Source of the DNA: Euwallacea fornicatus | Lineage: Eukaryota; Arthropoda; Insecta; Coleoptera; Curculionidae | Length of the DNA stretch: 64,000 bases | Direction of reading: 5' to 3' | NCBI RefSeq assembly: GCF_040115645.1 | Contig: NW_027096068.1 | Span: 186,001-250,000, forward strand | Shown here: positions 25,803 to 38,370 of the stretch, piece after piece | Numbering within the stretch: the stretch's first letter is position 1 | Layout of the letters: every line of letters begins with the position of its first letter | Notes under the pieces: generated by a model | Seen by the model: only the letters and a program-made list of their open reading frames with translations | What the model was told of the DNA's origin: nothing | Databases searched by the model: none | Program-made: the position numbers and the translations under genes

Positions 25803-27211
25803 GTGTTGTGTCATCTTCGAAATCTCGTCGAGCTGATTAATTTGACACTTTGTTTAACAAATTTGGTCCACATTTGCCGAATTTATCTTGCTTCAAAGTA
25901 TGAAAAGTCACAAAAGTTGTGTGTTTGTGCACATAAAGTACTATTTTTCTTGGAAATTCAACAAGATACAATCATGATGTGTTGTGACATCTTCGAAATC
26001 TCGTCGAGCTGATTAATTTGACACTTTGTTTAACAAATTTGGTCCTCATTTGTCGAAGTTATCGAGCGTCAAATTTGGAAAAGTCACAAAAGTTGTGTGT
26101 TTGTACACATAAAGTAATATTTTTCTTGAAAATTCAACAAGATGCCATCATGTTGTGTTGTGTCATTTTAAAGATCTACGTCGAGCTGATTAATTTGACA
26201 CTTTGTTTAAGAAATTTGGTCCTCATTTGCCGAAGTGATTGAGCGTCAAATTTGGAAAAGTCACAAAAGTTGTGTGTTTGAGCACATAAAGTACTATTTT
26301 TCTTGGAAATTCAACAAGATGCAATCATGATGTATTGTGACATCTTCGAAATCTCGTCGAGCTGATTAATTTGACACTTTGTTTAAGAAATTTGGTCCTC
26401 ATTTGCCGAAGTTAGCGAGCTTCAAAGTTTGAAAAGTCACAAATCTTGTGTGTTTGTGCACATAAAGTACTATTTTTCTTGGAAATTCAACAAGATGCAC
26501 TCGTTATGTGTTGTGACATCTTGAAAATCTCGTCGAGCTGATTAATTTGACACTATGTTTAACAAATTTGGTCCTCATTTGCCGAAGTTATCGAGCTTCA
26601 AAGTTTGAAAAGTCACACAAGTTGTGTGTTTGAGCACATAAAGTATTATTTTTCTTGGAAATTCAACAAGATGCAATCATGATGTGTTGTGAGATCTCCA
26701 AATTTTGTCGAGTTGATTAATTTGACACTTTGTTTAAGAAATTTGGTCCTCATTTGCCGAAGTTAGCGAGCTTCAAAGTTTGAAAAGTCACAAATCTTGT
26801 GTGTTTGTGCACATAAAGTACTATTTTTCTTGGACATTCAGCAAGATGTAATCATGATGTGTTGTGACATCTTCGAAATCTCGTCGAGCTGATTAATTTG
26901 ACACTTTGTTTAACAAATTTGGTCCTCATTTGCCGAAGTTAGCGAGCTTCAAAATTTGAAAAGTCACAAAAGTTGTGTGTTTGAGCACATAAAGTACTAT
27001 TTTTCTTGGAAATTAAACAAGATGCAATCATGATGTGTTGTGTAATTTTAACAATCTTCGTTAAGCTGATTAATTTGACACTTTGTTTCACAAATTTTGT
27101 CCTCATTTGTCGAAGTTATCGAGCGTCAAATTTGGAAAAGTCACAAAAGTTGTGTGTTTGAGCACATAAAGTACAATTTTTCTTGGAAATTCCACAAGAT
27201 GCAATCATGAT
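25803..27211 (+). repeat. Higher-order unit H8, copy 3
   Basis: This third copy carries 'ggacattcagcaag' (26832), 'aaattaaacaag' (near 27010) and 'aaattccacaag' (near 27187). Its shift from copy 2 is 4,401 bp (25 monomers plus 1). After 27211 the order changes: the next monomers have 'gagcacataaagtacaat' and 'ttgtttgtttgtgc', not the H9 sequence. Confidence 0.85.
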
Positions 27212-27719
27212 GTGTTGTGTCATCTTCGAAATCTCGTCGAGCTGATTAATTTGACACTTTGTTTAACAAATTTGGTCCACATTTGCCGAATTTATCTTGC
27301 TTCAAAGTATGAAAAGTCACAAAAGTTGTGTGTTTGTGCACATAAAGTACTATTTTTCTTGGAAATTCAACAAGATACAATCATGATGTGTTGTGACATC
27401 TTCGAAATCTCGTCGAGCTGATTAATTTGACACTTTGTTTAACAAATTTGGTCCTCATTTGTCGAAGTTATCGAGCGTCAAATTTGGAAAAGTCACAAAA
27501 GTTGTGTGTTTGAGCACATAAAGTACAATTTTTCTTGGAAATTCAACAAGATGCAATCATGATGTGTTGTGTCATCTTCGAAATCTCGTCGAGCTGATTA
27601 ATTTCACACTTTGTTTAACAAATTTGGTCCTCATTTGCCGAAGTTAGCGAGCTTCAAAGTTTGAAAGGTCACAAAAGTTGTTTGTTTGTGCACATAAAGT
27701 ACTATTTTTCTTGGAAATT

Positions 27720-28061
27720 CAACAAGATGTAATCATGATGTGTTGTGTCATCTTGGAAATCTCGTCGAGGTGATTAATTTGACACTTTGTTTAACAAATT
27801 TGGTCCTCATTTGTCGAAGTTATCGAGCTTCAAAGTTTGAAAAGTCACAAATCTTGTGTGTTTGTGCACATAAAGTACTATTTTTCTTGGAAATTCAACA
27901 AGATGTAATCATGATGTGTTGTGTCATCTTGGAAATCTCGTCGAGCTGATTAATTTGACACTTTGCTTAACAAATCTGGTCCTCATTTGTCGAAGTTACC
28001 GAGCTTCAAATTTGGAAAAGTCACACAAGTTGTGTGTTTGAGCACATAAAGTACTATTTTT
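27720..28061 (+). repeat. Long-range two-monomer duplication copy 2 (partner ~12757-13098)
   Basis: This is the partner of the segment at 12.8-13.1 kb, with the shared 'gtcgaggtgatt'. It has private pyrimidine transitions: 'ttgcttaac', 'aaatctggtc' and 'gttaccgag' at about 27,964-28,000, where the partner reads 'ttgtttaac', 'aaatttggtc' and 'gttatcgag'. Confidence 0.75.
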
Positions 28062-28899
28062 CTTGGAAATTCAACAAGATGCAATCATGATGTGTTGTGA
28101 CATCTTCGAAATCTCGTCGAGCTGATTAATTTGACACTTTGTTTAAGAAATTTGGTCCTCATTTGCCGAAGTTAGCGAGCTTCAAAGTTTGAAAAGTCAC
28201 AAATCTTGTGTGTTTGTGCACATAAAGTACTATTTTTCTTGGAAATTCAACAAGATGCACTCGTTATGTGTTGTGACATCTTGAAAATCTCGTCGAGCTG
28301 ATTAATTTGACACTATGTTTAACAAATTTGGTCCTCATTTGCCGAAGTTATCGAGCTTCAAAGTTTGAAAAGTCACACAAGTTGTGTGTTTGAGCACATA
28401 AAGTATTATTTTTCTTGGAAATTCAACAAGATGCAATCATGATGTGTTGTGTAATTTTAACAATCTTCGTTAAGCTGATTAATTTGACACTTTGTTTCAC
28501 AAATTTTGTCCTCATTTGTCGAAGTTATCGAGCGTCAAATTTGGAAAAGTCACAAAAGTTGTGTGTTTGAGCACATAAAGTACAATTTTTCTTGGAAATT
28601 CAACAAGATGCAATCATGATGTGTTGTGTCATCTTCGAAATCTCGTCGAGCTGATTAATTTCACACTTTGTTTAACAAATTTGGTCCTCATTTGCCGAAG
28701 TTAGCGAGCTTCAAAGTTTGAAAGGTCACAAAAGTTGTGTGTTTGTGCACATAAAGTACTATTTTTCTTGGAAATTCAACAAGATGCAATCATGATGTAT
28801 TGTGACATCTTCGAAATCTCGTCGAGCTGATTAATTTGACACTTTGTTTATGAAATTTGGTCCTCATTTGTCGCAGTTATCGAGCTTCAAAGTTGGAAA

Positions 28900-29985
28900 A
28901 GTCACAAAAGTTGTGTGTTTAAGCATATAAAGTACTATTTTTCTTGGAAATTCAACAAGATGTAATCATGATGTGTTGTGTCATCTTGGAAATCTCGTCG
29001 AGCTGATTAATTTGACACTTTGTTTAACAAATTTGGTCCTCATTTGTCGAAGTTATCGAGCTTCAAATTTGGAAAAGTCACAAAAGTTGTGTGTTTGAGC
29101 ACATAAAGTACTATTTTTCTTGGAAATTCAACAAGATGCAATCATGATGTGTTGTGACATCTTCGAAATCTCGTCGAGCTGATTAATTTGACACTTTTTT
29201 AAGAAATTTGGTCCTCATTTGCCGAAGTTAGCGAGCTTCAAAGTTTGAAAAGTCACAAATCTTGTGTGTTTGTGCACATAAAGTACTATTTTTCTTGGAA
29301 ATTCAACAAGATGCACTCGTTATGTGTTGTGACATCTTGAAAATCTCGTCGAGCTGATTAATGTGACACTATGTTTAACAAATTTGGTCCTCATTTGCCG
29401 AAGTTATCGAGCTTCAAAGTTTGAAAAGTCACACAAGTTGTGTGTTTGAGCACATAAAGTATTATTTTTCTTGGAAATTCAACAAGATGCAATCATGATG
29501 TGTTGTGAGATCTCCAAATTTTGTCGAGTTGATTAATTTGACACTTTGTTAAAGAAAGTTGGTCCTCATTTGCCGAAGTTAGCGAGCTTCAAAGTTTGAA
29601 AAGTCACAAAAGTTGTGTGTTTGAGCACATAAAGTACTATTTTTCTTGGAAATTCAACAAGATGCAATCATGATGTATTGTGACATCTTCGAAATCTCGT
29701 CGAGCTGATTAATTTCACACTTTGTTTAACAAATTTGTTCCACATTTGCCGAATTTATCTTGCTTCAAAGTATGAAAAGTCACAAAAGTTGTGTGTTTGT
29801 GCGCCTAAAGTACTATTTTTCTTGGAAATTCAACAAGATGTAATCATCATGTGTTGTTTCATCTTCGAAATCTCGTCGAGTTGATTAATTTGACACTTTG
29901 TTTAAGAAATTTGGTCCTCATTTGCCGAAGTTAGCGAGCTTCAAAGTTTGAAAAGTCACACAAGTTGTGTGTTTGAGCACATAAA
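28900..29985 (+). repeat. Eighteen-monomer-shift duplication copy 1 in B2 (partner ~32067-33152)
   Basis: About six monomers recur 3,167 bp downstream (18 monomers minus 1 bp). Shared private marks are 'aagcatataaag' (28921/32088), the 2-bp deletion 'acacttttttaag' (29191/32358) and 'gcgcctaaag' (29801/32968). The left limit is set by 'aaagttggaaaag' near 28889, against 'aaagtttgaaaag' in the partner. Copy 1 also has 'gttgtttcatc' near 29854 where copy 2 reads 'gttgtgtcatc'. Confidence 0.85.
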
Positions 29986-30139
29986 GTATTATTTTTCTTG
30001 GAAATTCAACAAGATGCAATCATGATGTGTTGTGAGATCTCCAAATTTTGTCGAGTTGATTAATTTGACACTTTGTTTAAGAAATTTGGTCCTCATTTTC
30101 CGAAGTTAGCGAGCTTCAAAGTTTGAAAAGTCACAAATC

Positions 30140-31835
30140 TTGTGTGTTTGAGCACATAATGTACTAGTTTTCTTGGAAATTCAACAAGATGCAATCATGA
30201 TGTGTTGTGTCATCTTCGAAATCTCGTCGAGCTGATTAATATGACACTTTGTTTAACAAATTTGGTCCTCATTTGTCGAAGTTATCGAGCTTCAAATTTG
30301 GAAAAGTCACAAAAGTTGTGTGTTTGAGCACATAAAGTACTATTTTTCTTGGAAATTCAACAAGATGCAATCATGATGTGTTGTGTAATTTTAACAATCT
30401 TCGTTAAGCTGATTAATTTGACACTTTGTTTCACAAATTTTGTCCTCATTTGTCGAAGTTATCGAGCGTCAAATTTGGAAAAGTCACAAAAGTTGTGTGT
30501 TTGAGCACATAAAGTACTATTTTTCTTGGAAATTCAACAAGATGTAATCATGATGTGTTGTGTCATCTTCGAAATCTCGTCGAGTTGATTAATTTGACAC
30601 TTTGTTTAAGAAATTTGGTCCTCATTTGCCGAAGTTAGCGAGCTTCAAAGTTTGAAAAGTCACACAAGTTGTGTGTTTGAGCACATATAGTATTATTTTT
30701 CTTGGAAATTCAACAAGATGCAATCATGATGTGTTGTGAGATCTCCAAACTTTGTCGAGTTGATTAATTTGACACTTTGTTTAAGAAATTTGGTCCTCAT
30801 TTGCCGAAGTTAGCGAGCTTCAAAGTTTGAAAAGTCACAAAAGTTGTGTGTTTGAGCACATAAAGTACTATTTTTCTTGGAAATTCAACAAGATGCAATC
30901 ATGATGTATTGTGACATCTTCGAAATCTCGTCGAGCTGATTAATGTCACACTTTGTTTAACAAATTTGTTCCACATTTGCCGAATTTATCTTGCTTCAAA
31001 GTATGAAAAGTCACAAAAGTTGTGTGTTTGTGCGCATAAAGAACTAGTTTTCTTGGAAATTCAACAAGATGCTATCATGATGTGTTGTGACATCTTCGAA
31101 ATCTCGTCGAGCTGATTAATTTGACACTTTGTTTAACAAATTTGGTCCTCATTTGTCGAAGTTATCGAGCGTCAAATTTGGAAAAGTCACAAAAGTTGTG
31201 TGTTTGTACACATAAAGTAATATTTTTCTTGAAAATTCAACAAGATGCCATCATGTTGTGTTGTGTCATTTTAAAGATCTACGTCGAGTTGATTAATTTG
31301 ACACTTTGTTTAAGAAATTTGGTCCTCATTTGCCGAAGTGATTGAGCGTCAAATTTGGAAAAGTCACAAAAGTTGTGTGTTTGAGCACATAAAGTACTAT
31401 TTTTCTTGGAAATTCAACAAGATGCAATCATGATGTATTGTGACATCTTCGAAATCTCGTCGAGCTGATTAATTTGACACTTTGTTTAACAAATTTGGTC
31501 CTTATTTGCCGAAGTTAGCGAGCTTCAAAGTTTGAAAGGTCACAAAAGTTGTGTGTTTGTGCACATAAAGTACTATTTTTCTTGGAAATTCAACAAGATG
31601 TAATTATGATGTGTTGTGTCATCTTGGAAATCTCGTCGAGCTGATTAATTTGACACTTTGTTTAACAAATTTGGTCCTCATTTGTCGAAGTTATCGAGCT
31701 TCAAATTTGGAAAAGTCACAAAAGTTGTGTGTTTGTGCACATAAAGTACTATTTTTCTTGGAAATTCAACAAGATGCAATCATGATGTGTTGTGTAATTT
31801 TAACAATCTTCGTTAAGCTGATTAATTTGACACTT
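30140..31835 (+). repeat. Amplified 1.7-kb segment, copy 1 (partner ~34188-35883)
   Basis: This segment contains 'agcacataatgtac' (30151), a 'gtaattttaac' monomer, 'gcacatatag' (30681), 'gcgcataaagaactag' (near 31032) and 'gatgtaattatg' (near 31598). All recur 4,048 bp downstream (23 monomers) in the same order. Its latter part (30,600-31,595) has an additional copy at 33,063-34,058. The first part has another at 37,708-38,370. Confidence 0.83.
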
Positions 31836-32066
31836 TGTTTCACAAATTTTGTCCTCATTTGTCGAAGTTATCGAGCGTCAAATTTGGAAAAGTCACAAAA
31901 GTTGTGTGTTTGAGCACATAAAGTACAATTTTTCTTGGAAATTCAACAAGATGCAATCATGATGTGTTGTGTCATCTTCGAAATCTCGTCGAGCTGATTA
32001 ATTTCACACTTTGTTTAACAAATTTGGTCCTCATTTGCCGAAGTTAGCGAGCTTCAAAGTTTGAAA

Positions 32067-33152
32067 AGTCACAAAAGTTGTGTGTTTAAGCATATAAAGT
32101 ACTATTTTTCTTGGAAATTCAACAAGATGTAATCATGATGTGTTGTGTCATCTTGGAAATCTCGTCGAGCTGATTAATTTGACACTTTGTTTAACAAATT
32201 TGGTCCTCATTTGTCGAAGTTATCGAGCTTCAAATTTGGAAAAGTCACAAAAGTTGTGTGTTTGAGCACATAAAGTACTATTTTTCTTGGAAATTCAACA
32301 AGATGCAATCATGATGTGTTGTGACATCTTCGAAATCTCGTCGAGCTGATTAATTTGACACTTTTTTAAGAAATTTGGTCCTCATTTGCCGAAGTTAGCG
32401 AGCTTCAAAGTTTGAAAAGTCACAAATCTTGTGTGTTTGTGCACATAAAGTACTATTTTTCTTGGAAATTCAACAAGATGCACTCGTTATGTGTTGTGAC
32501 ATCTTGAAAATCTCGTCGAGCTGATTAATGTGACACTATGTTTAACAAATTTGGTCCTCATTTGCCGAAGTTATCGAGCTTCAAAGTTTGAAAAGTCACA
32601 CAAGTTGTGTGTTTGAGCACATAAAGTATTATTTTTCTTGGAAATTCAACAAGATGCAATCATGATGTGTTGTGAGATCTCCAAATTTTGTCGAGTTGAT
32701 TAATTTGACACTTTGTTAAAGAAAGTTGGTCCTCATTTGCCGAAGTTAGCGAGCTTCAAAGTTTGAAAAGTCACAAAAGTTGTGTGTTTGAGCACATAAA
32801 GTACTATTTTTCTTGGAAATTCAACAAGATGCAATCATGATGTATTGTGACATCTTCGAAATCTCGTCGAGCTGATTAATTTCACACTTTGTTTAACAAA
32901 TTTGTTCCACATTTGCCGAATTTATCTTGCTTCAAAGTATGAAAAGTCACAAAAGTTGTGTGTTTGTGCGCCTAAAGTACTATTTTTCTTGGAAATTCAA
33001 CAAGATGTAATCATCATGTGTTGTGTCATCTTCGAAATCTCGTCGAGTTGATTAATTTGACACTTTGTTTAAGAAATTTGGTCCTCATTTGCCGAAGTTA
33101 GCGAGCTTCAAAGTTTGAAAAGTCACACAAGTTGTGTGTTTGAGCACATATA
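32067..33152 (+). repeat. Eighteen-monomer-shift duplication copy 2 in B2 (partner ~28900-29985)
   Basis: It carries the same ordered private marks as its partner, including the shared 2-bp deletion 'acacttttttaag' and the rare 'gcgcctaaag'. It runs into a different duplicated segment ('gcacatatag' at 33144), so two amplification events abut here. A further 'gcgcctaaag' monomer lies at 37017. Confidence 0.83.
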
Positions 33153-34058
33153 GTATTATTTTTCTTGGAAATTCAACAAGATGCAATCATGATGTGTTGT
33201 GAGATCTCCAAACTTTGTCGAGTTGATTAATTTGACACTTTGTTTAAGAAATTTGGTCCTCATTTGCCGAAGTTAGCGAGCTTCAAAGTTTGAAAAGTCA
33301 CAAAAGTTGTGTGTTTGAGCACATAAAGTACTATTTTTCTTGGAAATTCAACAAGATGCAATCATGATGTATTGTGACATCTTCGAAATCTCGTCGAGCT
33401 GATTAATGTCACACTTTGTTTAACAAATTTGTTCCACATTTGCCGAATTTATCTTGCTTCAAAGTATGAAAAGTCACAAAAGTTGTGTGTTTGTGCGCAT
33501 AAAGAACTAGTTTTCTTGGAAATTCAACAAGATGCTATCATGATGTGTTGTGACATCTTCGAAATCTCGTCGAGCTGATTAATTTGACACTTTGTTTAAC
33601 AAATTTGGTCCTCATTTGTCGAAGTTATCGAGCGTCAAATTTGGAAAAGTCACAAAAGTTGTGTGTTTGTACACATAAAGTAATATTTTTCTTGAAAATT
33701 CAACAAGATGCCATCATGTTGTGTTGTGTCATTTTAAAGATCTTCGTCGAGTTGATTAATTTGACACTTTGTTTAAGAAATTTGGTCCTCATTTGCCGAA
33801 GTGATTGAGCGTCAAATTTGGAAAAGTCACAAAAGTTGTGTGTTTGAGCACATAAAGTACTATTTTTCTTGGAAATTCAACAAGATGCAATCATGATGTA
33901 TTGTGACATCTTCGAAATCTCGTCGAGCTGATTAATTTGACACTTTGTTTAACAAATTTGGTCCTTATTTGCCGAAGTTAGCGAGCTTCAAAGTTTGAAA
34001 GGTCACAAAAGTTGTGTGTTTGTGCACATAAAGTACTATTTTTCTTGGAAATTCAACA
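33063..34058 (+). repeat. Amplified segment, partial copy (partner ~30600-31595)
   Basis: The shift is 2,463 bp from copy 1 (14 monomers minus 1). It holds 'gcacatatag' (33144), 'gcgcataaagaactag' and the 'gtacacataaagtaat' monomer. It differs in having 'agatcttcgtcgag' near 33740 where copies 1 and 3 have 'agatctacgtcgag'. It ends at a 'gatgcaatcatgatgtattg' monomer instead of 'gatgtaattatg'. Confidence 0.8.
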
Positions 34059-34187
34059 AGATGCAATCATGATGTATTGTGACATCTTCGAAATCTCGTC
34101 GAGCTGATTAATTTCACACTTTGTTTAACAAATTTGTTCCACATTTGCCGAATTTATCTTGCTTCAAAGTATGAAAAGTCACAAAAG

Positions 34188-35883
34188 TTGTGTGTTTGAG
34201 CACATAATGTACTAGTTTTCTTGGAAATTCAACAAGATGCAATCATGATGTGTTGTGTCATCTTCGAAATCTCGTCGAGCTGATTAATATGACACTTTGT
34301 TTAACAAATTTGGTCCTCATTTGTCGAAGTTATCGAGCTTCAAATTTGGAAAAGTCACAAAAGTTGTGTGTTTGAGCACATAAAGTACTATTTTTCTTGG
34401 AAATTCAACAAGATGCAATCATGATGTGTTGTGTAATTTTAACAATCTTCGTTAAGCTGATTAATTTGACACTTTGTTTCACAAATTTTGTCCTCATTTG
34501 TCGAAGTTATCGAGCGTCAAATTTGGAAAAGTCACAAAAGTTGTGTGTTTGAGCACATAAAGTACTATTTTTCTTGGAAATTCAACAAGATGTAATCATG
34601 ATGTGTTGTGTCATCTTCGAAATCTCGTCGAGTTGATTAATTTGACACTTTGTTTAAGAAATTTGGTCCTCATTTGCCGAAGTTAGCGAGCTTCAAAGTT
34701 TGAAAAGTCACACAAGTTGTGTGTTTGAGCACATATAGTATTATTTTTCTTGGAAATTCAACAAGATGCAATCATGATGTGTTGTGAGATCTCCAAACTT
34801 TGTCGAGTTGATTAATTTGACACTTTGTTTAAGAAATTTGGTCCTCATTTGCCGAAGTTAGCGAGCTTCAAAGTTTGAAAAGTCACAAAAGTTGTGTGTT
34901 TGAGCACATAAAGTACTATTTTTCTTGGAAATTCAACAAGATGCAATCATGATGTATTGTGACATCTTCGAAATCTCGTCGAGCTGATTAATGTCACACT
35001 TTGTTTAACAAATTTGTTCCACATTTGCCGAATTTATCTTGCTTCAAAGTATGAAAAGTCACAAAAGTTGTGTGTTTGTGCGCATAAAGAACTAGTTTTC
35101 TTGGAAATTCAACAAGATGCTATCATGATGTGTTGTGACATCTTCGAAATCTCGTCGAGCTGATTAATTTGACACTTTGTTTAACAAATTTGGTCCTCAT
35201 TTGTCGAAGTTATCGAGCGTCAAATTTGGAAAAGTCAGAAAAGTTGTGTGTTTGTACACATAAAGTAATATTTTTCTTGAAAATTCAACAAGATGCCATC
35301 ATGTTGTGTTGTGTCATTTTAAAGATCTACGTCGAGTTGATTAATTTGACACTTTGTTTAAGAAATTTGGTCCTCATTTGCCGAAGTGATTGAGCGTCAA
35401 ATTTGGAAAAGTCACAAAAGTTGTGTGTTTGAGCACATAAAGTACTATTTTTCTTGGAAATTCAACAAGATGCAATCATGATGTATTGTGACATCTTCGA
35501 AATCTCGTCGAGCTGATTAATTTGACACTTTGTTTAACAAATTTGGTCCTTATTTGCCGAAGTTAGCGAGCTTCAAAGTTTGAAAGGTCACAAAAGTTGT
35601 GTGTTTGTGCACATAAAGTACTATTTTTCTTGGAAATTCAACAAGATGTAATTATGATGTGTTGTGTCATCTTGGAAATCTCGTCGAGCTGATTAATTTG
35701 ACACTTTGTTTAACAAATTTGGTCCTCATTTGTCGAAGTTATCGAGCTTCAAATTTGGAAAAGTCACAAAATTTGTGTGTTTGTGCACATAAAGTACTAT
35801 TTTTCTTGGAAATTCAACAAGATGCAATCATGATGTGTTGTGTAATTTTAACAATCTTCGTTAAGCTGATTAATTTGACACTT
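34188..35883 (+). repeat. Amplified 1.7-kb segment, copy 2 (partner ~30140-31835)
   Basis: It carries 'agcacataatgtac' (34199), 'gcacatatag' (34729), 'gcgcataaagaactag' and 'gatgtaattatg' (near 35646), exactly 4,048 bp after copy 1. A private 'aagtcagaaaag' near 35234 marks this copy. Similarity ends where 'tttaagaaatttgg' replaces 'tttcacaaattttg' near 35886. Confidence 0.83.
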
Positions 35884-37707
35884 TGTTTAAGAAATTTGGT
35901 CCTCCTTTGCCGAAGTGATTGAGCGTCAAATTTGGAAAAGTCACAAAAGTTGTGTGTTTGAGCACATAAAGTACTATTTTTCTTGGAAATTCAACAAGAT
36001 GCAATCATGATGTATTGTGACATCTTCGAAATCTCGTCGAGCTGATTAATTTGACACTTTGTTTAACAAATTTGGTCCTCATTTGTCGCAGTTATCGAGC
36101 TTCAAATTTGGAAAATTCACAAAAGTTGTGTGTTTAAGCATATAAAGTACTATTTTTCTTGGAAATTCAACAAGATGTAATCATGATGTGTTGTGTCATC
36201 TTGGAAATCTCGTCGAGCTGATTAATTTGACACTTTGTTTAACAAATTTGGTCCTCATTTGTCGAAGTTATCGAGCTTCAAATTTGGAAAAGTTACAAAA
36301 GTTGTGTGTTTGAGCACATAAAGTACTATTTTTCTTGGAAATTCAACAAGATGCAATCATGATGTGTTGTGACATCTTCGAAATCTCGTCGAGTTGATTA
36401 ATTTGACACTTTGTTTAAGAAATTTGGTCCTCATTTGCCGAAGTTAGCGAGCTTCAAAGTTTGAAAAGTCACACAAGTTGTGTGTTTGAGCACATAAAGT
36501 ACTATTTTTCTTGGAAATTCAACAAGATGCACTCGTTATGTGTTGTGACATCTTGAAAATCTCGTCGAGCTGATTAATTTGACACTATGTTTAACAAATT
36601 TGGTCCTCATTTGCCGAAGTTATCGAGCTTCAAAGTTTGAAAAGTCACACAAGTTGTGTGTTTGAGCACATAAAGTATTATTTTTCTTGGAAATTCAACA
36701 AGATGCAATCATGATGTGTTGTGAGATCTCCAAATTTTGTCGAGTTGATTAATTTGACACTTTGTTAAAGAAATTTGGTCCTCATTTGCCGAAGTTAGCG
36801 AGCTTCAAAGTTTGAAAAGTCACAAAAGTTGTGTGTTTGAGCACATAAAGTACTATTTTTCTTGGAAATTCAACAAGATGCAATCATGATGTATTGTGAC
36901 ATCTTCGAAATCTCGTCGAGCTGATTAATTTCACACTTTGTTTAACAAATTTGTTCCACATTTGCCGAATTTATCTTGCTTCAAAGTATGAAAAGTCACA
37001 AAAGTTGTGTGTTTGTGCGCCTAAAGTACTATTTTTCTTGGAAATTCAACAAGATGTAATCATCATGTGTTGTGCCATCTTCGAAATCTCGTCGAGTTGA
37101 TTAATTTGACACTTTGTTTAAGAAATTTGGTCCTCATTTGCCGAAGTGATTGAGCGTCAAATTTGGAAAAGTCACAAAAGTTGTGTGTTTGAGCACATAA
37201 AGTACTATTTTTCTTGGAAATTCAACAAGATGCAATCATGATGTATTGTGACATCTTCGAAATCTCGTCGAGCTGATTAATTTGACACTTTGTTTAACAA
37301 ATTTGGTCCTTATTTGCCGAAGTTAGCGAGCTTCAAAGTTTGAAAGGTCACAAAAGTTGTGTGTTTGTGCACATAAAGTACTATTTTTCTTGGAAATTCA
37401 ACAAGATGTAATTATGATGTGTTGTGTCATCTTGGAAATCTCGTCGAGCTGATTAATTTGACACTTTGTTTAAGAAATTTGGTCCTCATTTGCCGAAGTT
37501 AGCGAGCTTCAAAGTTTGAAAAGTCACACAAGTTGTGTGTTTGAGCACATAAAGTACTATTTTTCTTGGAAATTCAACAAGATGCAATCATGATGTGTTG
37601 TGAGATCTCCAAATTTTGTCGAGTTGATTAATTTGACACTTTGTTTAAGAAATTTGGTCCTCATTTTCCGAAGTTAGCGAGCTTCAAAGTTTGAAAAGTC
37701 ACAAATC

Positions 37708-38370
37708 TTGTGTGTTTGAGCACATAATGTACTAGTTTTCTTGGAAATTCAACAAGATGCAATCATGATGTGTTGTGTCATCTTCGAAATCTCGTCGAGC
37801 TGATTAATATGACACTTTGTTTAACAAATTTGTTCCTCATTTGTCGAAGTTATCGAGCTTCAAATTTGGAAAAGTCACAAAAGTTGTGTGTTTGAGCACA
37901 TAAAGTACTATTTTTCTTGGAAATTCAACAAGATGCAATCATGATGTGTTGTGTAATTTTAACAATCTTCGTTAAGCTGATTAATTTGACAGTTTGTTTC
38001 ACAAATTTTGTCCTCATTTGTCGAAGTTATCGAGCGTCAAATTTGGAAAAGTCACAAAAGTTGTGTGTTTGAGCACATAAAGTACTATTTTTCTTGGAAA
38101 TTCAACAAGATGTAATCATGATGTGTTGTGTCATCTTCGAAATCTCGTCGAGTTGATTAATTTGACACTTTGTTTAAGAAATTTGGTCCTCATTTGCCGA
38201 AGTTAGCGAGCTTCAAAGTTTGAAAAGTCACACAAGTTGTGTGTTTGAGCACATATAGTATTATTTTTCTTGGAAATTCAACAAGATGCAATCATGATGT
38301 GTTATGAGATCTCCAAACTTTGTCGAGTTGATTAATTTGACACTTTGTTTAAGAAATTTGGTCCTCATTT
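37708..38370 (+). repeat. Amplified segment, partial copy (shift 3520 bp from 34188)
   Basis: The pair 'agcacataatgtac' (37719) and 'gcacatatag' (38249) keeps the 530-bp spacing seen at 30151/30681 and 34199/34729. The shift from the previous copy is exactly 20 monomers. It carries private changes such as 'ttgacagtttg' near 37987 and 'gttatgagatctcc' near 38301. It ends where 'gttatcgagc' replaces 'gttagcgagc'. Confidence 0.8.

Noticed and set aside
13129..27421. Nine copies of an open frame of 69 codons (starts at 13129, 16121, 18408, 19817, 21402, 22811, 24219, 25803, 27212), which could look like a gene family.
   Set aside because: Each spans a little more than one satellite monomer and shares its sequence because the repeat is shared. 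With 176-bp monomers the reading frame shifts at each unit, so no long frame survives. There is no promoter context, domain or codon pattern supporting translation.
31611..31913. The longest open frame in the window (100 codons, forward).
   Set aside because: It arises because a 177-bp monomer (with 'gtaattttaac') keeps frame with its neighbour. It has the same hydrophobic, cysteine-rich composition as every other frame of the repeat and no recognisable domain.
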